Source: Baylisascaris procyonis (Eukaryota > Nematoda > Chromadorea > Rhabditida > Ascarididae). Taken from it: 64,000 nucleotides of DNA. Below, one piece after another: positions 26,142 through 39,600 of the stretch (position 1 is its first letter; each line of letters opens with the position of its first letter). The notes beneath the pieces were generated by a model. It was not told the DNA's origin. It did no database searches and saw only the letters and a list, made by a program, of their open reading frames with translations. Location: the NCBI GenBank assembly GCA_037389465.1, contig JAZARR010000172.1, positions 4,441,501-4,505,500 on the forward strand. The letters run 5' to 3'. A program made the translations under genes and the position numbers.

Positions 26142-26207
26142 GAAACGAAGAATTCGTTTCTTTCAATGCTAAAGGAAGCTTCCGGCGCTAAGAGTCAAAG
26201 CTCTTAG
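26142..26207. repeat. Cluster of three small hairpins
   Basis: Stem 1 is GAAACGAA/TTCGTTTC with a 3-nt loop (26142-26160). Dyad 2 is the 10-bp palindrome GGAAGCTTCC (26174-26183). Stem 3 is CTAAGAG/CTCTTAG with a 6-nt loop (26188-26207). No gene is adjacent. Confidence 0.75.
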
Positions 26208-29002
26208 AAATACTAACTTAAGCTCTTTAGTTTTTGTCATTTGCGCTATAAAATTAGCAACGAAATTATCGATGCACTTGAATTGATGAAAAAAGAAAAA
26301 ATGCACAAATGAAATTTGCTAATGAAAAGACAGCTGTTTGCCCCCAAATTGCTGCAGATATGCGGTCAGCTTGACTCACTGCAACACGTTGAAGAATTGC
26401 ACACCATCAATCGGTGAAGAGTGTTTTCAACGGACACTAATTTTGCCTCTTCGAACACAGCTGTTCGCTATAGCCACTAGAGAAGATTTTCATGCGAACG
26501 GTATCGCTTATTGAAACACTCAATTAACTGTTAATCTAAATTTTTCGTTTAAATTATTTAATTCATCGTTAAGAAAATATTGACAGCCGTTATTGACAGC
26601 ATAAATTTTGAACAATGATAGCAATAATGAGATAAACGGATTAGATGGATATAACGAAAAATTTTTTTTGCGAATTTGTTTACGTAATAATAGGAAGTAC
26701 TATAAGCAAGGTGATAATAGAGTTTCAATCGCAAAAAAATATTAAGAGATAAGCTTTATGCTATTCATAATTTTATAATGTCACAAAAAAATTTTCAAAA
26801 CTTCACTAATCCATCCACATATATGCGCACAAATTTGCATAAAGTATCCGTCTTATTTGCAGGGAAATGCTTGTTTCACCTCAGGTGTACCCAAAATGGT
26901 CAGTTTAAGTAGGTGTCCATTCCCAATACAAAAAACTTTTTACTGTAGAGTGGAATTTTATTTATTTATTTTTTTAATTACTCAACTATATTAAGGTACG
27001 TTCTACATAGAATGAAAAAGTTCGTGAACATATTAATGCGTGGATGAGTTAACATTGCTATAGCTTCTTTGAGAAAGTAGTTTAATTGCAATTTCAATCT
27101 TATTTGTTTTTATTTCATCTCACATTTTATTCTATTTTATCTTATTTTTATTTCTTTACATTTCAACATCCCCAAATGAGAAAATATATTAAATATAATC
27201 ACAAACAACGAGAAGGATATCGCTGAACGGACAATCAAAAAGAATAACATAATGAAGCAAAAAAAAAGAAGGAGAACGCTCGCAAAGCAACAATTTGGCG
27301 TGGATGAACGAGTGGGCGCATTAATGATGCTAGCAAGATGCAGATTCCTGACGCTCGTACAACATAAAACTCTTTGAAATCTGTGAAAAATGTCATTTGT
27401 GCGCTAGCATCTTTTTTTTTGCCAAAGATGTATTCGTCGACTATGGAGAGGAATTAATTGAAAATGTTCCAGAGAGCGAAGACCATATATAATCTTTTAC
27501 GAAAGAATTCAATCAAATATGTGATGTAATAAATTGCAACAGTTTGTGGTTAAAAACGCTTGACTAGATAGTGTGGATTACAATTAATTTTACGAAAAGG
27601 AATGCGATTGATGCATTTTTCGCATTTTCTGGCCATCTTTAATAATTAGCAATTAAATATATTTATTCGCATTCAAGCATATTTAATAATAATTTCCGGC
27701 TATAGTGCATTGATGTTGAAAATATAATGTCGGAAATCAAATAAATAGGCGTATAGAGATAAAGAATTGCAAAGTTGGTCGGTAGTAAGTAATTCATGCC
27801 CTTCGATAATGCTGAAAACGTCTATACTATAAAGAGAGAAGAAAGCAACTTGCCACAGCAATGCTTTTGAAAAATATTCAAGTTGGAAGTTAACATGAAT
27901 CATACGGTATATTTGAATTTAAAAAAAAAAAATTTAAATATTATCTACAACAACCAGGTAGCAAATGCAAATGCATTGGAGGTGCTTTTGCAGAATTTGC
28001 AAGTTGTAGGGCGATTATACGTTCAATGATATGTTTTGAAGTTATCAGCAAAAAGGTTTGATACTAATTAAAACATTCTTATCGAAAATATGAGGAATAA
28101 AACTTGGCTGAGAAAATTGCCTTATCAGACGTCAGTATCAATTCGATGTGAAGCAATTGACCATATAGATGCATTGAAAATTTATTAATAATTTCAAGGA
28201 TTAACTCTTATTTTAGGAAATCTAGTTCTGGAATTGTTCCACGAACGTGTAAGCATTCTGTTCCATGAATACCTGATTTTTGAATGGTATGTTAAATAAA
28301 TTTATTTTTCGACGTTTTTTCACATATTATTTAAAATTTATGGCAAAGTGAAAAAAGATACTAAAATATTATATTCACAAATTATATGATCAATGAAAAA
28401 ATCACTTTTTACAGGAAAATATTAAAATCCCCCATGTAATATTGATAAGCTTAAACGATAGTGCTAAGCGAGTGTTTTATGCTTCATGGTTGCGTCTCTT
28501 ACAAAGTGATGCAACAGGTGTTGTGCTGAAGAAAAAAAAAATACACCTATTCGAAGAGAAATACGCCGTTTGCATTGTACTTTGTTTCTTATATGTGATA
28601 TTTTTGATAATTGATTGTATGAATGGATGAAAATTAGCGCTTAGAGAGCAAATATGCAGAATTTTTTTATTTTTTATTTTTTGGAATCCAATTGTCGAAA
28701 AACTGAAATTTGAAAAAATTTTCATAAATATGCACAAATGATTATTTAGTCTTAAATAATCGTCCAAAATGAGGATCTATTCGACAAGTGTGATAATTGG
28801 CAAAGAGGGGTTTTTATTCAGGAGTTTACGATAGTTTCAAATGTCATGCAATGATCGAATGAAATCTTGCCAATTTTAGTGTGCATAAAAATTTTCTGCA
28901 AAGAAAAAAAATTACAAAGAGAGACGATTTGCTCAATATGTAGTAAAATCAATAGATTTTTTTTCTCTAACTCGTGTTATTTCTATGATTATGCATACAT
29001 AC

Positions 29003-29066
29003 ACGCGTACGCACATACGCACAGACACACAGACACACAGACACATATACAACACATATACACACC
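29003..29066 (+). repeat. CA/CAGA-type microsatellite
   Basis: An ACGCAC then ACACAGACACACAG tract runs for about 60 bp. A similar CACAGACACA tract is at 45724-45770. Confidence 0.85.
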
Positions 29067-30004
29067 TACATAACAACGTTAGTGTTTATATTTATTTTGG
29101 CTGTGTTTTAGTGAACGCTTAGGTTGAGATGCTCGTTGCATTTGCAAAAATCGTCCAGAATTATTTGACTAATACCATATCATTGCAAATGATCTGCAAA
29201 CCCCAAAACAACAGTGATCAAATTGTTGCAAAACGTCTCATCGTATCACCCAATAGGTGATCAATGGCATTTGCATATGAAAGCTGTGATATGCTTCGAG
29301 GAGATGCAGAAGAGAGAGACGCATTTTTTTTTCACAAGGAAAAATTTGCATTTAAAAAAATTGAAGAAAAAAAATGAAATTTTAGGTTCTAATACATCAA
29401 TATAAAATTCGATTCTCTATATACTGTTGAATAATTCGATAAAAATTTTCATTTGTTTATTAATTTGTAAAAAATTTCCACTTTCTATTGCATATGTGAT
29501 TAATCACAAATATATTTCATCACATTTGTAACTAGAATGCAACTCTAAATATTATATGAGGTGAATTTTAATCGATGCATTAAAAAAAATGTTTCCCAAC
29601 TGTTTCATTGGTTTTTTTTTCATTATAAACTATTTCAAGAGGGTTATAAGTCAGTAAGTGCGTACAAACGAGGCGGATAGATAATCTAGCACGTTTCAAA
29701 AAGAATTTCACCCGAAGAGGTGATTTTTATACATGTGGATTGGCGTAAACATAAATAAACGGTCGATTGCTCGAGATACATTCGAAGCAGCAGTAAAGCG
29801 AAACGTTTTTGATGGTGATTTTGAGTGGGAGCTAAAGGATAAGAGTGTAGCACACCACAAGGCGAAATAAGATAAAGGTGCCGAAGCTGTTGTGAGGGGG
29901 CGAAAAAGATCTGCGCTATTCAACGTCGGCTGACTTAACGTTCCGGCTGCACCTAACTTAACGCGCTTTTCGCTCACTCGTTCATTCGATCGTCGCCGCT
30001 CGAC

Positions 30005-30563
30005 ATGTCTGATCCAGGTACGTAACACTTTCATCGTGTTCTTTCGAATATTTCGATTCATGAACGTATAAATTTTTTCATAATTTCCGTTATTGCTAAA
30101 GTGCTAATAAATACTTCTCTTGAAATAGAAATTCATTCATTAAAAAATAACATTAAATTTTGGTGGATTTTTTTTGGAATGTTTCCCACTTGAAATGCGA
30201 AAAATTAGCCTTAATTAATTTACGAACAAATTTATTTAAGTTTATTATATTTATCAAATAAAATTTATGCTTTCAAAATCTTACAAAAAAAGCTGATAAT
30301 ATCGAAAAAGACGAACAAATTTTCAGTTAAGAATTCATCAGTAAATATTAGCTCAATTATAAGTGAACTTTCGAACAGTGCTGATTCATTTTACAAAAGT
30401 AATTTTTTTTAGCAAAGATTTGATAAGAGATGCTACTTACGAAAGCATCAAGGATCAAATATGGATTAAATATTTTACTATATTTTAATTTATCAGCAAT
30501 AACGAAATTTAGAGGATGGAAAAAAATCGATTTTATTAAAAATATAGAATTTTCATTTATTTT

Positions 30564-30624
<61 letters not shown>

Positions 30625-33600
30625 TATTTATATTTATATTTGTATTTATGTTTATAATTTTTGCATTAATAGATGAAAATTATAGTTTGAGAGGAATTAC
30701 CGAAAATGGAATTGCTAATCTCACGACATGAAATCTTTTCGAAGATGGAAAATAATCGACAACGTTGAAAATTTTTTTCCACTTGAACTGATTTAATTCT
30801 CCTTTTTTTGTATTTTTTCACCACTTTTAAAACGTATCTTTTAAAATTTAAATTATTTTATTTTCCTAATTTTCCACTCATACAATATTTGCGAATGCGC
30901 TTCCGTCTGTGTCTTCCGTCTGTGTCCAAATACTTTCAGTGTGAGCATTATTGAAGTCTGAGCTGAAAAAAGAAATTTGGTTGGTGTAATTGAAAACGAT
31001 GAATGATCTCCCGATACCATCTGTTGCTTCGATTAGTCAACATTGAAATGAATTAGAAGGCATTCAATAATGCAGAAAAAATTCTTGTGCATTTTACACT
31101 CAATGACTGTTTTTTTTATTTTGAGGGAAATTTTTATCAACGATAAGATCAATAAAAATATGAGGGCAAATTTTATTATTTATGGGCACTTTATAAAATC
31201 GCTCGGTCGGACAGGCGGAATATAAGAGCGCATAATGTGCAAACTTTTTTGAAAAGCATTTTCCACTTGAATAAGCCTAATATTTCTTAAAGTTTTACGT
31301 TATGTTGAATAAATAAAATTTAGCAGACTAAATTTCCAGTTGTTATTCCTTCAAAACAATTCATTTAGTTTTTATCTGATTAGATAAGCTTTTCACGTTC
31401 GAGAATTTTCTGTCCCATTCAAATACAAATTGAAATGAATTGAAATGAAAAATAAAAATCAGCCATCATACGATACGACTGCTAATTATTAGCGATGTAT
31501 TCTTTGGTTGCCAATTCCTTGCGATCAGCTTTCATGCATTTGTCCATAAATTTCACTGCTCGAAGCATATGGGGCATCTAGTAATGCTATTCTTCCACCT
31601 CATAACGCTCTTGGCCTCAAAGCAGATGTTCTACTTCATTCATAGCCGATAGAAGGGCAAATTCAGAAGTATAAAGCTTACTAAATATATATAGATTCCT
31701 TGATTAATGAATGAACACTCTACATATATGCATAACAAACCTTTAGTATTTATTAACCTCCATTCCCTTGAAATCACAACACTATTCATATCCGCTATCA
31801 TATTTCATCACTGTAATTATGGCCAAATAAAATTTTTATAAAGCCAAATATTATGGAAGAATTTCTTGGCCTCAATCATGTTGTTCGACTAAGATGTTTA
31901 TTGAAAAGTTCATAAAATTTTTTATGCTGTTGAAAAACTGAACACCTTATCATTGTAGAAGAAGGAATTTTCAGCAAGAGATATCAAGAAGAGATTAGAC
32001 CACAATGATCGTATTTGGATCGCTTTTTTAGACGGAAATAAATCAATTTCGGCGTTGAATAATTAGGCTAAAGATTGGCAATAAACTCGAAATGCTTTCA
32101 TCGACAAGAAAAATTGATAAAATTCTCCCGGGCGTCTTTTGCAACGGGAATAATAATTAAAAACCAGAATATTATAATATTCAATAACAATCAAGTTTTG
32201 TTAATGACAGCAATGTGTAACTTTTCAACTGCTAAGTTTTTTTTTCTAATTTATGAATCAGTGAACGGTAGTTCAATAGCAGACACATTTTGTTTTTTGT
32301 ATTTTTTTTCCATTTTTTGGTTTTTTTTTGTATTTTTCGTAAAATTTGAATTAAAAATCATCTTTCATGGACGTGGGAACATGTTTTGAAGTCTCTTTGA
32401 GCATAGCGATTTAATGATTAAGATTAAGATGTATTAGGAAAATACGCTGAAAATATGTGGTATGAGAGGTAATGAGAAAGAAATAAACAAATAACAATGA
32501 AAGAATAAAATGATTTTTTTTTAATTTTAAAATATTAATGCCGAATGTCTACTGGCTGTTCCTTATATATATGTAAGAGAGAGAAAGAAAGAGAGAGAGA
32601 GGGAGAGAGAGGGAGGGAGAACGAGGGAGAGGGAGGAAGAGGGAGAAAAAGGAAAGCCATCAAAGCGAGTTTTTAGAGGAAAAAGAGAAGGCAGTGCACA
32701 CCAGCGAGGAGGAAGAAGAGGAGGAAGAAGATGAAGAAACACCAATAGCGCATCGTTCGAGCGGCTTTCGAATGGTCACTCAAGCTGGGTCATCACCTAA
32801 TCAAACCCATATGATTTCTCAAGAAGTTCACAACCTTGGTGGTCAAAAACAAGGTTTACTTTTGAGTGTTATTTTTTCATTATTTCAATGAACACTTTTT
32901 GATCATGCTGCTGTAGTGATTTACCGATGGTCATTGTGACGATTAACTCTTTGTCTTTCTAATTTGCGCGCTAAATTTTTGTGATTTTTTTTTTTTGAAA
33001 TTTTCGTTAGATTCTCATATTTTCATTAAAAGAAACAACGAGAAGTTTAAAACCGTTAATAAAGCTTTCACTTCATCGATGAGTATTTTTTTTATTAATT
33101 TTTTTTGGGGGGGGGGAAATTTTGGAAAATTGTTTTTTGAATCAGCTTTATTCAGATTGTCGAAATCAATGCAGTCTTATTGTTCAATTATATATATGCA
33201 AATATACTGTTAAAGGTCGATGTATAGTAATATTAGCAATATTATGTTTCAAGTATTGCTTATTCTCGTGATTTACCTTTGTATTTCTAAAATATTTGCT
33301 GAGACAATTTCTCACCATTGATAATCGTTGAAAGATGTGAAAAAAACGAAAGAAGTTGAATACTATTGATGATAAATTGAGAGTATATTGCTTACAATTT
33401 TCAAAAGTATATTAAGTATATTAAATTTTATAATTTTCTAAAAAAATTTCATCATTGCTAACGCTTAAAATCTCTTTCGAATAGCAATAAGAGATATTTC
33501 AAGACTGTCTGTTAAGCTAATTAAAAGTTGATTTATTCTCACAATTTTAACTACCGTAATACCTAGGTAAGAACTGAGAAGAGGATACTGTAGCCATATG

Positions 33601-36600
33601 TTTTCCAAGTGACGCCGTTCTGAGAAGATTCAATTTATTTTAAATAAAAGAAATTTGATTTGTTTTTAAATAAAAGAAGCGAGAATTATTGTAGTGTCGG
33701 AAACGGTTGTGACGCATATGGAGCATCATATATCGACTCCGGGAGAGCAACAACAGTTGGATGAACATAAGACGACGGTTGACGAGCACGAGGAGCAGAA
33801 GTTTGAAACAACACACGTCACACAACAAGTTGGAACACCACCCACGCAACAGGAACAACATGAGCATACCGACGTACATGCCGAATCGCAGCCGCAACAA
33901 CATTCCCAAGAGGAAATCGCCAAAAGAGAAGAAGAGGCTCGAGCTCAAGCTGAAAAAGAGAGGCGTGAAGCTGAGGAACGTCAAGCGCAACTGCGTGCTC
34001 AACAAGAGGCATTGCAACGTGCACAACAAGCTCAGAAGGAGGCGCAATTGCGTGCGCAACAAGCTCAAGCTCAAGCTCAAGCAGAGGCCGAAGCCCAAGC
34101 TCGTGCGCAGCAGGAAGCACTTGAGAGGGCTAAACAAGCTCAGGCACAAGCACAAAGGGAGGCTCAGCTTAAAGCACAACAAGCGGCTGCACAGGCCAAA
34201 GCTCAACAGGAAGCACAGGCAAAGGCACAAAAAGAGGCACAGATGAAGGCTGAGCAAGCGCGTGCACAGCAAGAAGCGCAAAGGAAGGCACAGCAAGAAG
34301 CTCAAAAAAGAGCTCAGGAAGCTCAGGCTAAAGCTCAGGAAGAAGCAAGACGAAGGGCTGAACAAGCGCGAGCATTGCAGGAGGCGCAAAGAAAGGCACA
34401 ACAGGAAGCACAACAAAAAGCACGACTTCTCCAACAGCAGCAGCAACAACAGGCTCAAGCCGCGCAGAAAGCGCAACAACAGAAATTGGCAGCTCAACAA
34501 CAGAAGCCGCAGCCGCAGCAACCTCAAGCACAAAAACCTCAAGCCGTACAGCCACAGCCACAACTAAAGCCGCGCGGTCAGACGGTGACTAAGCCACAAC
34601 CACCTGTACCAGCAAAACCTACGCCTCAAGTGGCTGCGAAACCGAAGCTACAGGGAGGTGCGTCAGGCCCACAAGCTCAAAATAAGCAACAGGCGGTGGT
34701 AGGTGGCGCTAGAGGGACGTTCGAAGGTGTTACACAAATACCTGCTAAAAGCCCTCGGGCAGTCAATCTGATTCCAAACAGTGGCGAAGAGGTGAGAGCG
34801 ATGAGAGGCGGCCAACTTCAACAGGCCTATCTTAGCCACCTGGAGAAACCCGCTGAGCAACCACCACCGGATATTGTACAGCCTATTCATGTGCTGGTAG
34901 GTTATTATTCCTTTCTTATCTTTTATTACCTTCGTATTATTTTATCTTTATTACCTTCGTAATATTCTTCGTCGTATTAAAGATTCAACGAACGTTCCCA
35001 TTTGTTGACCGCCGTCAAGTCCCAAACAAGCTTGACCTCTTCTATTGTTTACTCGTTCAGATACTTAGGATTGTCAGATACTTTCACTTGTTGAAGATTC
35101 TTGACACCTCTTAACGAAACAAAAGGACTTATTATTGGGTTGGAACACCCATGCAGTGGGGATTTTCGTTGAGAAGTTCCCCCTTCCCCGCCCTTCCCCT
35201 TTTATTCGGCAATTGTTTTCTTTTCGGCCACCATCCATCTCTAATTTCTCGTTTGTTGATTCTACAAAAAGATAAAACTTTCTACAGTTAAATATTACAC
35301 TGAGATGACGTAAACGAAATGCATAAAAATAACACAATATCTCATCAATGAATTGCTTCGATGTGTGTTGGAAAAGTGCTTTTTTTTTCAACCAATAGAT
35401 TGATGGCATGAGAGAATAGCAAATTCCGTTGAATCGTTTTTTAAAATTTTTTTTTTATTCGTTATCGACATTTTTCCAGATTTTTAAACTTTTTTTTTCA
35501 GCTTGAAATATCAACATTTACTTTTCTTTCTGAATCGATAGAAAACTTTAAGCACAAATATGCGCGCTCATTTTAGAAGTTAAAACTATTTAAACTATTA
35601 GAAGATTTATGCATATAGAATACGAAATATTTAAGAATAGCTATATATCCATAGAATTTATGAGCGGAGAATTTGAATTTTTTTTTGCAAAAACTATGTG
35701 CATAAAATTCAGAAAAATATTCGAGATGTTGCCAAAAAAAGATCTCTAGTGGATTAACAAATATTGTATCACAGCAATAATTGATATCAATATTTTTAAT
35801 ATTTCTTTTTTTTCCAGCACTTATGTCACTTTCATAAAAGAGAAACATTAGAGCAATAAAAAGAAACTAATAAAACATGCAGGTAACTATTACAGATAAA
35901 TGAATTGGGATATTCGAATATTGCAAGTAAATAGTTAGGATAAGTGACTAGAATGAAAAGAAATTTACATATTTTAAATTCTTTACAAGATTCGATTTAA
36001 TTTAATTAATTGATTTGATTTAATTTAAGTGATTTAATTAATTTTATAGCCGGATGCATGCATATTTTAGGATGATAATTGCTGGCTAACACAAAGCCGT
36101 GTGACGGTCTCCGATATTCAAGCGCCTCAACCGGCACGAATCACCATTCCCGAACTGCATGGTTCTGTCAGTGTGCAGGTGCTTAATCCTCATCAATTCC
36201 TATCGTATATAGTTCAAATCATACTCCGAAAATCTTCAACAAATGAGCATGCTATAAAAAAATATTTTTAATTATAAGATATTTCAGGCTATATGAGTGG
36301 AAGAAGAAGGATAATCAAGGTCAAGATGTTGGCTTATTCTGCGATCGTGCTTAGACTTCAATATTAACAAGAATCAGATATACTTTAAAAAAATTTTTTT
36401 TTATTCTTCCTAATTGCTATTGAGCGCAATGAATATTGCATTGAATTTTTCAGCCAACGGTGATCGTACCGAAGCCACTACAAACGACTCGTGTAGCTTG
36501 GAATGAATTCCCACAAGAGGAACACGTAGAACTTGGAAGAGTTCCTAAATTTAAGGCACAAGAATGGTCTCCTGATAAGCAGGTTGTTTCCGCTTTCGCC

Positions 36601-39600
36601 TTCAATATCCTTTCAGTATTGAAGCAACAATCTTCTACTTAATGTGTGTAAGATGTCATGTTCTCATATAATTCGTGAAAGACTAATTATTTGAGTACCA
36701 CTCAATTTAAAAAATAAAAAATTTGAACACATTTTTGCTTTCAGTCATGATGGATATTACCTACGCTTACCAGTATCCCAAATATTATTTCATCGCCAAT
36801 TTCATGGAACGTTCATCCTTATGTCGATTAATTTACATTGAAGATTAAATTGCTTTCTTTATTATCGTTAAATATTTCTTCTAATTAATATGCAAATTTA
36901 AATATCCCAAGTAGTTTTCCTTATATCCAGTTTATGCAAATTTATTTATATTTATTTAAATACCGAAAATATTCAAATTTAAATATTTTAATATTTTCAG
37001 AGTGAGATTGTTGGTAGTGCTCCGGTGAGAAGTGGTTATCGTCCAGGTCGTATTGGACGTATATGGCCACCACCACAAGACGAGAATGAAGCACCAATGT
37101 TCGTTTTTATATGTGATAAAAATCTGCATAAATCATAAATTCAAATTTAAATATCCTATTGCAATTAATATTTAATAGCACTATTTAAATAAAATGCTAA
37201 AATAATATTCAATACGATATATGAAAGACGGGGCTGGACAATCTTTCCATTTTTGTAAGTAGTCGAATATCTTTAACGAAGAGCTATCGTTGAGATTGCA
37301 TTCAAAGTATTGCAACTCGTCAAGTGGATTCTGGATCGTCGTCCAACAACGGTCCATGTAAGCAGCTGATTTTCTATTGAAATAATTTCCAATGTTAGCT
37401 ATTCACATGCGCAAATAAGAATGCGAGCGTGGCGGTGTGGCCTAATGGGTAAAGAGTCCGCCTTATAATGAGTTGATGTGAGGTTCGACGCCCGCATTCG
37501 TCAGCGAGTTTTGTAAGATTTGTCGCATTTCGCGCTCGATTCTCAATCAGACTCCTAAACCTGTTCAGTCATGGAGAGCACTTAGTTCCCTCAAAATCAG
37601 TTGCAATTGCTATGAGATTTCTGGGCTAAGGGAGCCTTACGAAATAGTACTCAGGTTCGACCCCCTCCTCCGTCGAGGAGTTTTGTAAGATTTCTCGCAT
37701 TTCGCCCTCGATTCTCAATCAGACTCCTAAACCTGCCTAGTCATGGAGAGCGCTTAGTTCCCTCGAAATCAGTTGCAATTGCTATGAGATTTCTGGGCTA
37801 AGGGAGCCTTACGAAATAGTACTCAGGTTCGACCCCCTCCTCCGTCGAGGAGTTTTGTAAGATTTCTCGCATTTCGCGCTCGATTCTCAATCAGACTCCT
37901 AAACCTGTTCAGTCATGGAGAGCACTTAGTTCCCTCAAAATCAGTTGCAATTGCTATGAGATTTCTGGGCTAAGGGAGCCTTACGAAATAGTACTCAGGT
38001 TCGACCCCCTCCTCCGTCGAGGAGTTTTGTAAGATTTCTCGCATTTCGCGCTCGATTCTCAATCAGACTCCTAAACCTGTTCAGTCATGGAGAGCACTTA
38101 GTTCCCTCAAAATCAGTTGCAATTGCTATGAGATTTCTGGGCTAAGGGAGCCTTACGAAATAGTACTCAGGTTCGACCCCCTCCTCCGTCGAGGAGTTTT
38201 GTAAGATTTCTCGCATTTCGCCCTCGATTCTCAATCAGACTCCTAAACCTGCCTAGTCATGGAGAGCGCTTAGTTCCCTCGAAATCAGTTGCAATTGCTA
38301 TGAGATTTCTGGGCTAAGGGAGCTTTACGAATAGAGTGAAGTGGGTTGTAATGAAATAAAATGAACCTACCAGTTAGTATCCAGGTTCGACCTCTGCCTT
38401 ACCCAGGAAGTCCGCTACCTGGCTTCGTTTTTATATGTGATAAAAATCTGCATAAATCATAAATTCAAATTTAAATATCCTATTGCAATTAATATTTAAT
38501 AGCACTATTTAAATAAAATGCTAAAATAATATTCAATACGATACATGAAAGGCGGAGGTGAGGAAGGGGATGAGATGAGATAAACGAAAATGTTCATCTC
38601 ATTGAGGAAAAATGCGCAGAAAATTTTTCAGAAATTTTTTTCTCAGAAAAAATTTATCCAATTTTTTCAAGTTTTTCGAAATTTAATACTTCATTTACGT
38701 ACGAATCGATAAGCGCTTATTACAATAGAATTCAGATTTGAAAAAAAAATTCGCTGAGGCTGTCAATAATTTTCTAAATTTGTCAATAAAATTTCTTTCA
38801 GACAAAGTTTTCACCCAACAAAAGCCGCCGCAGATACGGTTTGGATTCATGAGGTATTTCTTAAAATTATTCTTTTTTTTTAAAAACTTTTTAAGAAATT
38901 ATTTCCAACAACTGTCCATTTGTATTTTAATTATTAGTCATCATTTCTATTTCAAACTAAACGATAATTGATATCGTTTATTTAATCAGAGATGTTCAAT
39001 CTGTGTAGTTCAATTCGTTAATACAAATAAATATAGGTAAATGATCAAATTTTTCGTTATATTGATTTAATTAGTAAACTTTAAGCATAAATGTTTATTT
39101 AATTTTATATTGTGTGATAATAAAATCAAGAAATAAATAGATATACATAATATAAATATGCAAATGTAAATATAAATATTTAGTTGTAATGATAAATTCG
39201 CTTTGTCGCATATTTTCGATTGTATATTTACGAATTTCATATAGATCAAACTTGTTCGAGTGATTGATCGCTAGATCAAACAACATAACAACATTGATAC
39301 ATTTTATCTTATTTCGATGAAAATTCATATTCGTATAGAATTTCCATATATATTTTTGATGAGAAAATTTTTAAATGGAAAAAAATAGTGATAAATAATG
39401 AATGATATCAATGTTAGAAGAGAAAGCAATCAACATACAAAGGAATCAACCAGAATAAAACCCAATTTACTTCATTGTTCACAACTCTATTCCCCTAACT
39501 TTTCTCCTTTCCCCTCATCACCTCCCCTTACAGACTTTTCAAAAAAAAAAATGTTGATTCGATCTATTCACGAGGAAGAAAAAGAACAATTTGAATAGAA

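Larger units (their letters stand above)
24455..30004. other. Intergenic region between the PDZ gene and the Gln/Ala-rich gene
   Basis: No coding exon could be supported on either strand. Apart from AT-rich filler it holds three 24-bp repeats each carrying an octamer motif (24864-24935), a cluster of three small hairpins (26142-26207) and a CA-type tract (29003-29066). The last 300 bp are GC-richer and probably contain the promoter and 5' leader of the gene starting at 30005. Confidence 0.5.

Noticed and set aside
33640..34563. 307-codon open frame on the - strand rich in Leu and Cys
   Set aside because: It is antisense to the Gln/Ala-rich exon. CAA/GCT-type codons read as Leu/Ser/Cys on the other strand, so the long frame is a composition artefact.
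37431..37500. Functional tRNA gene
   Set aside because: A and B boxes are good, but the stems do not close as a cloverleaf and the segment is embedded in a repeated element present twice; it is a tRNA-related module only.
37509..38368. CRISPR-like array
   Set aside because: Units are contiguous 172-bp copies without spacers, in a eukaryotic intron.
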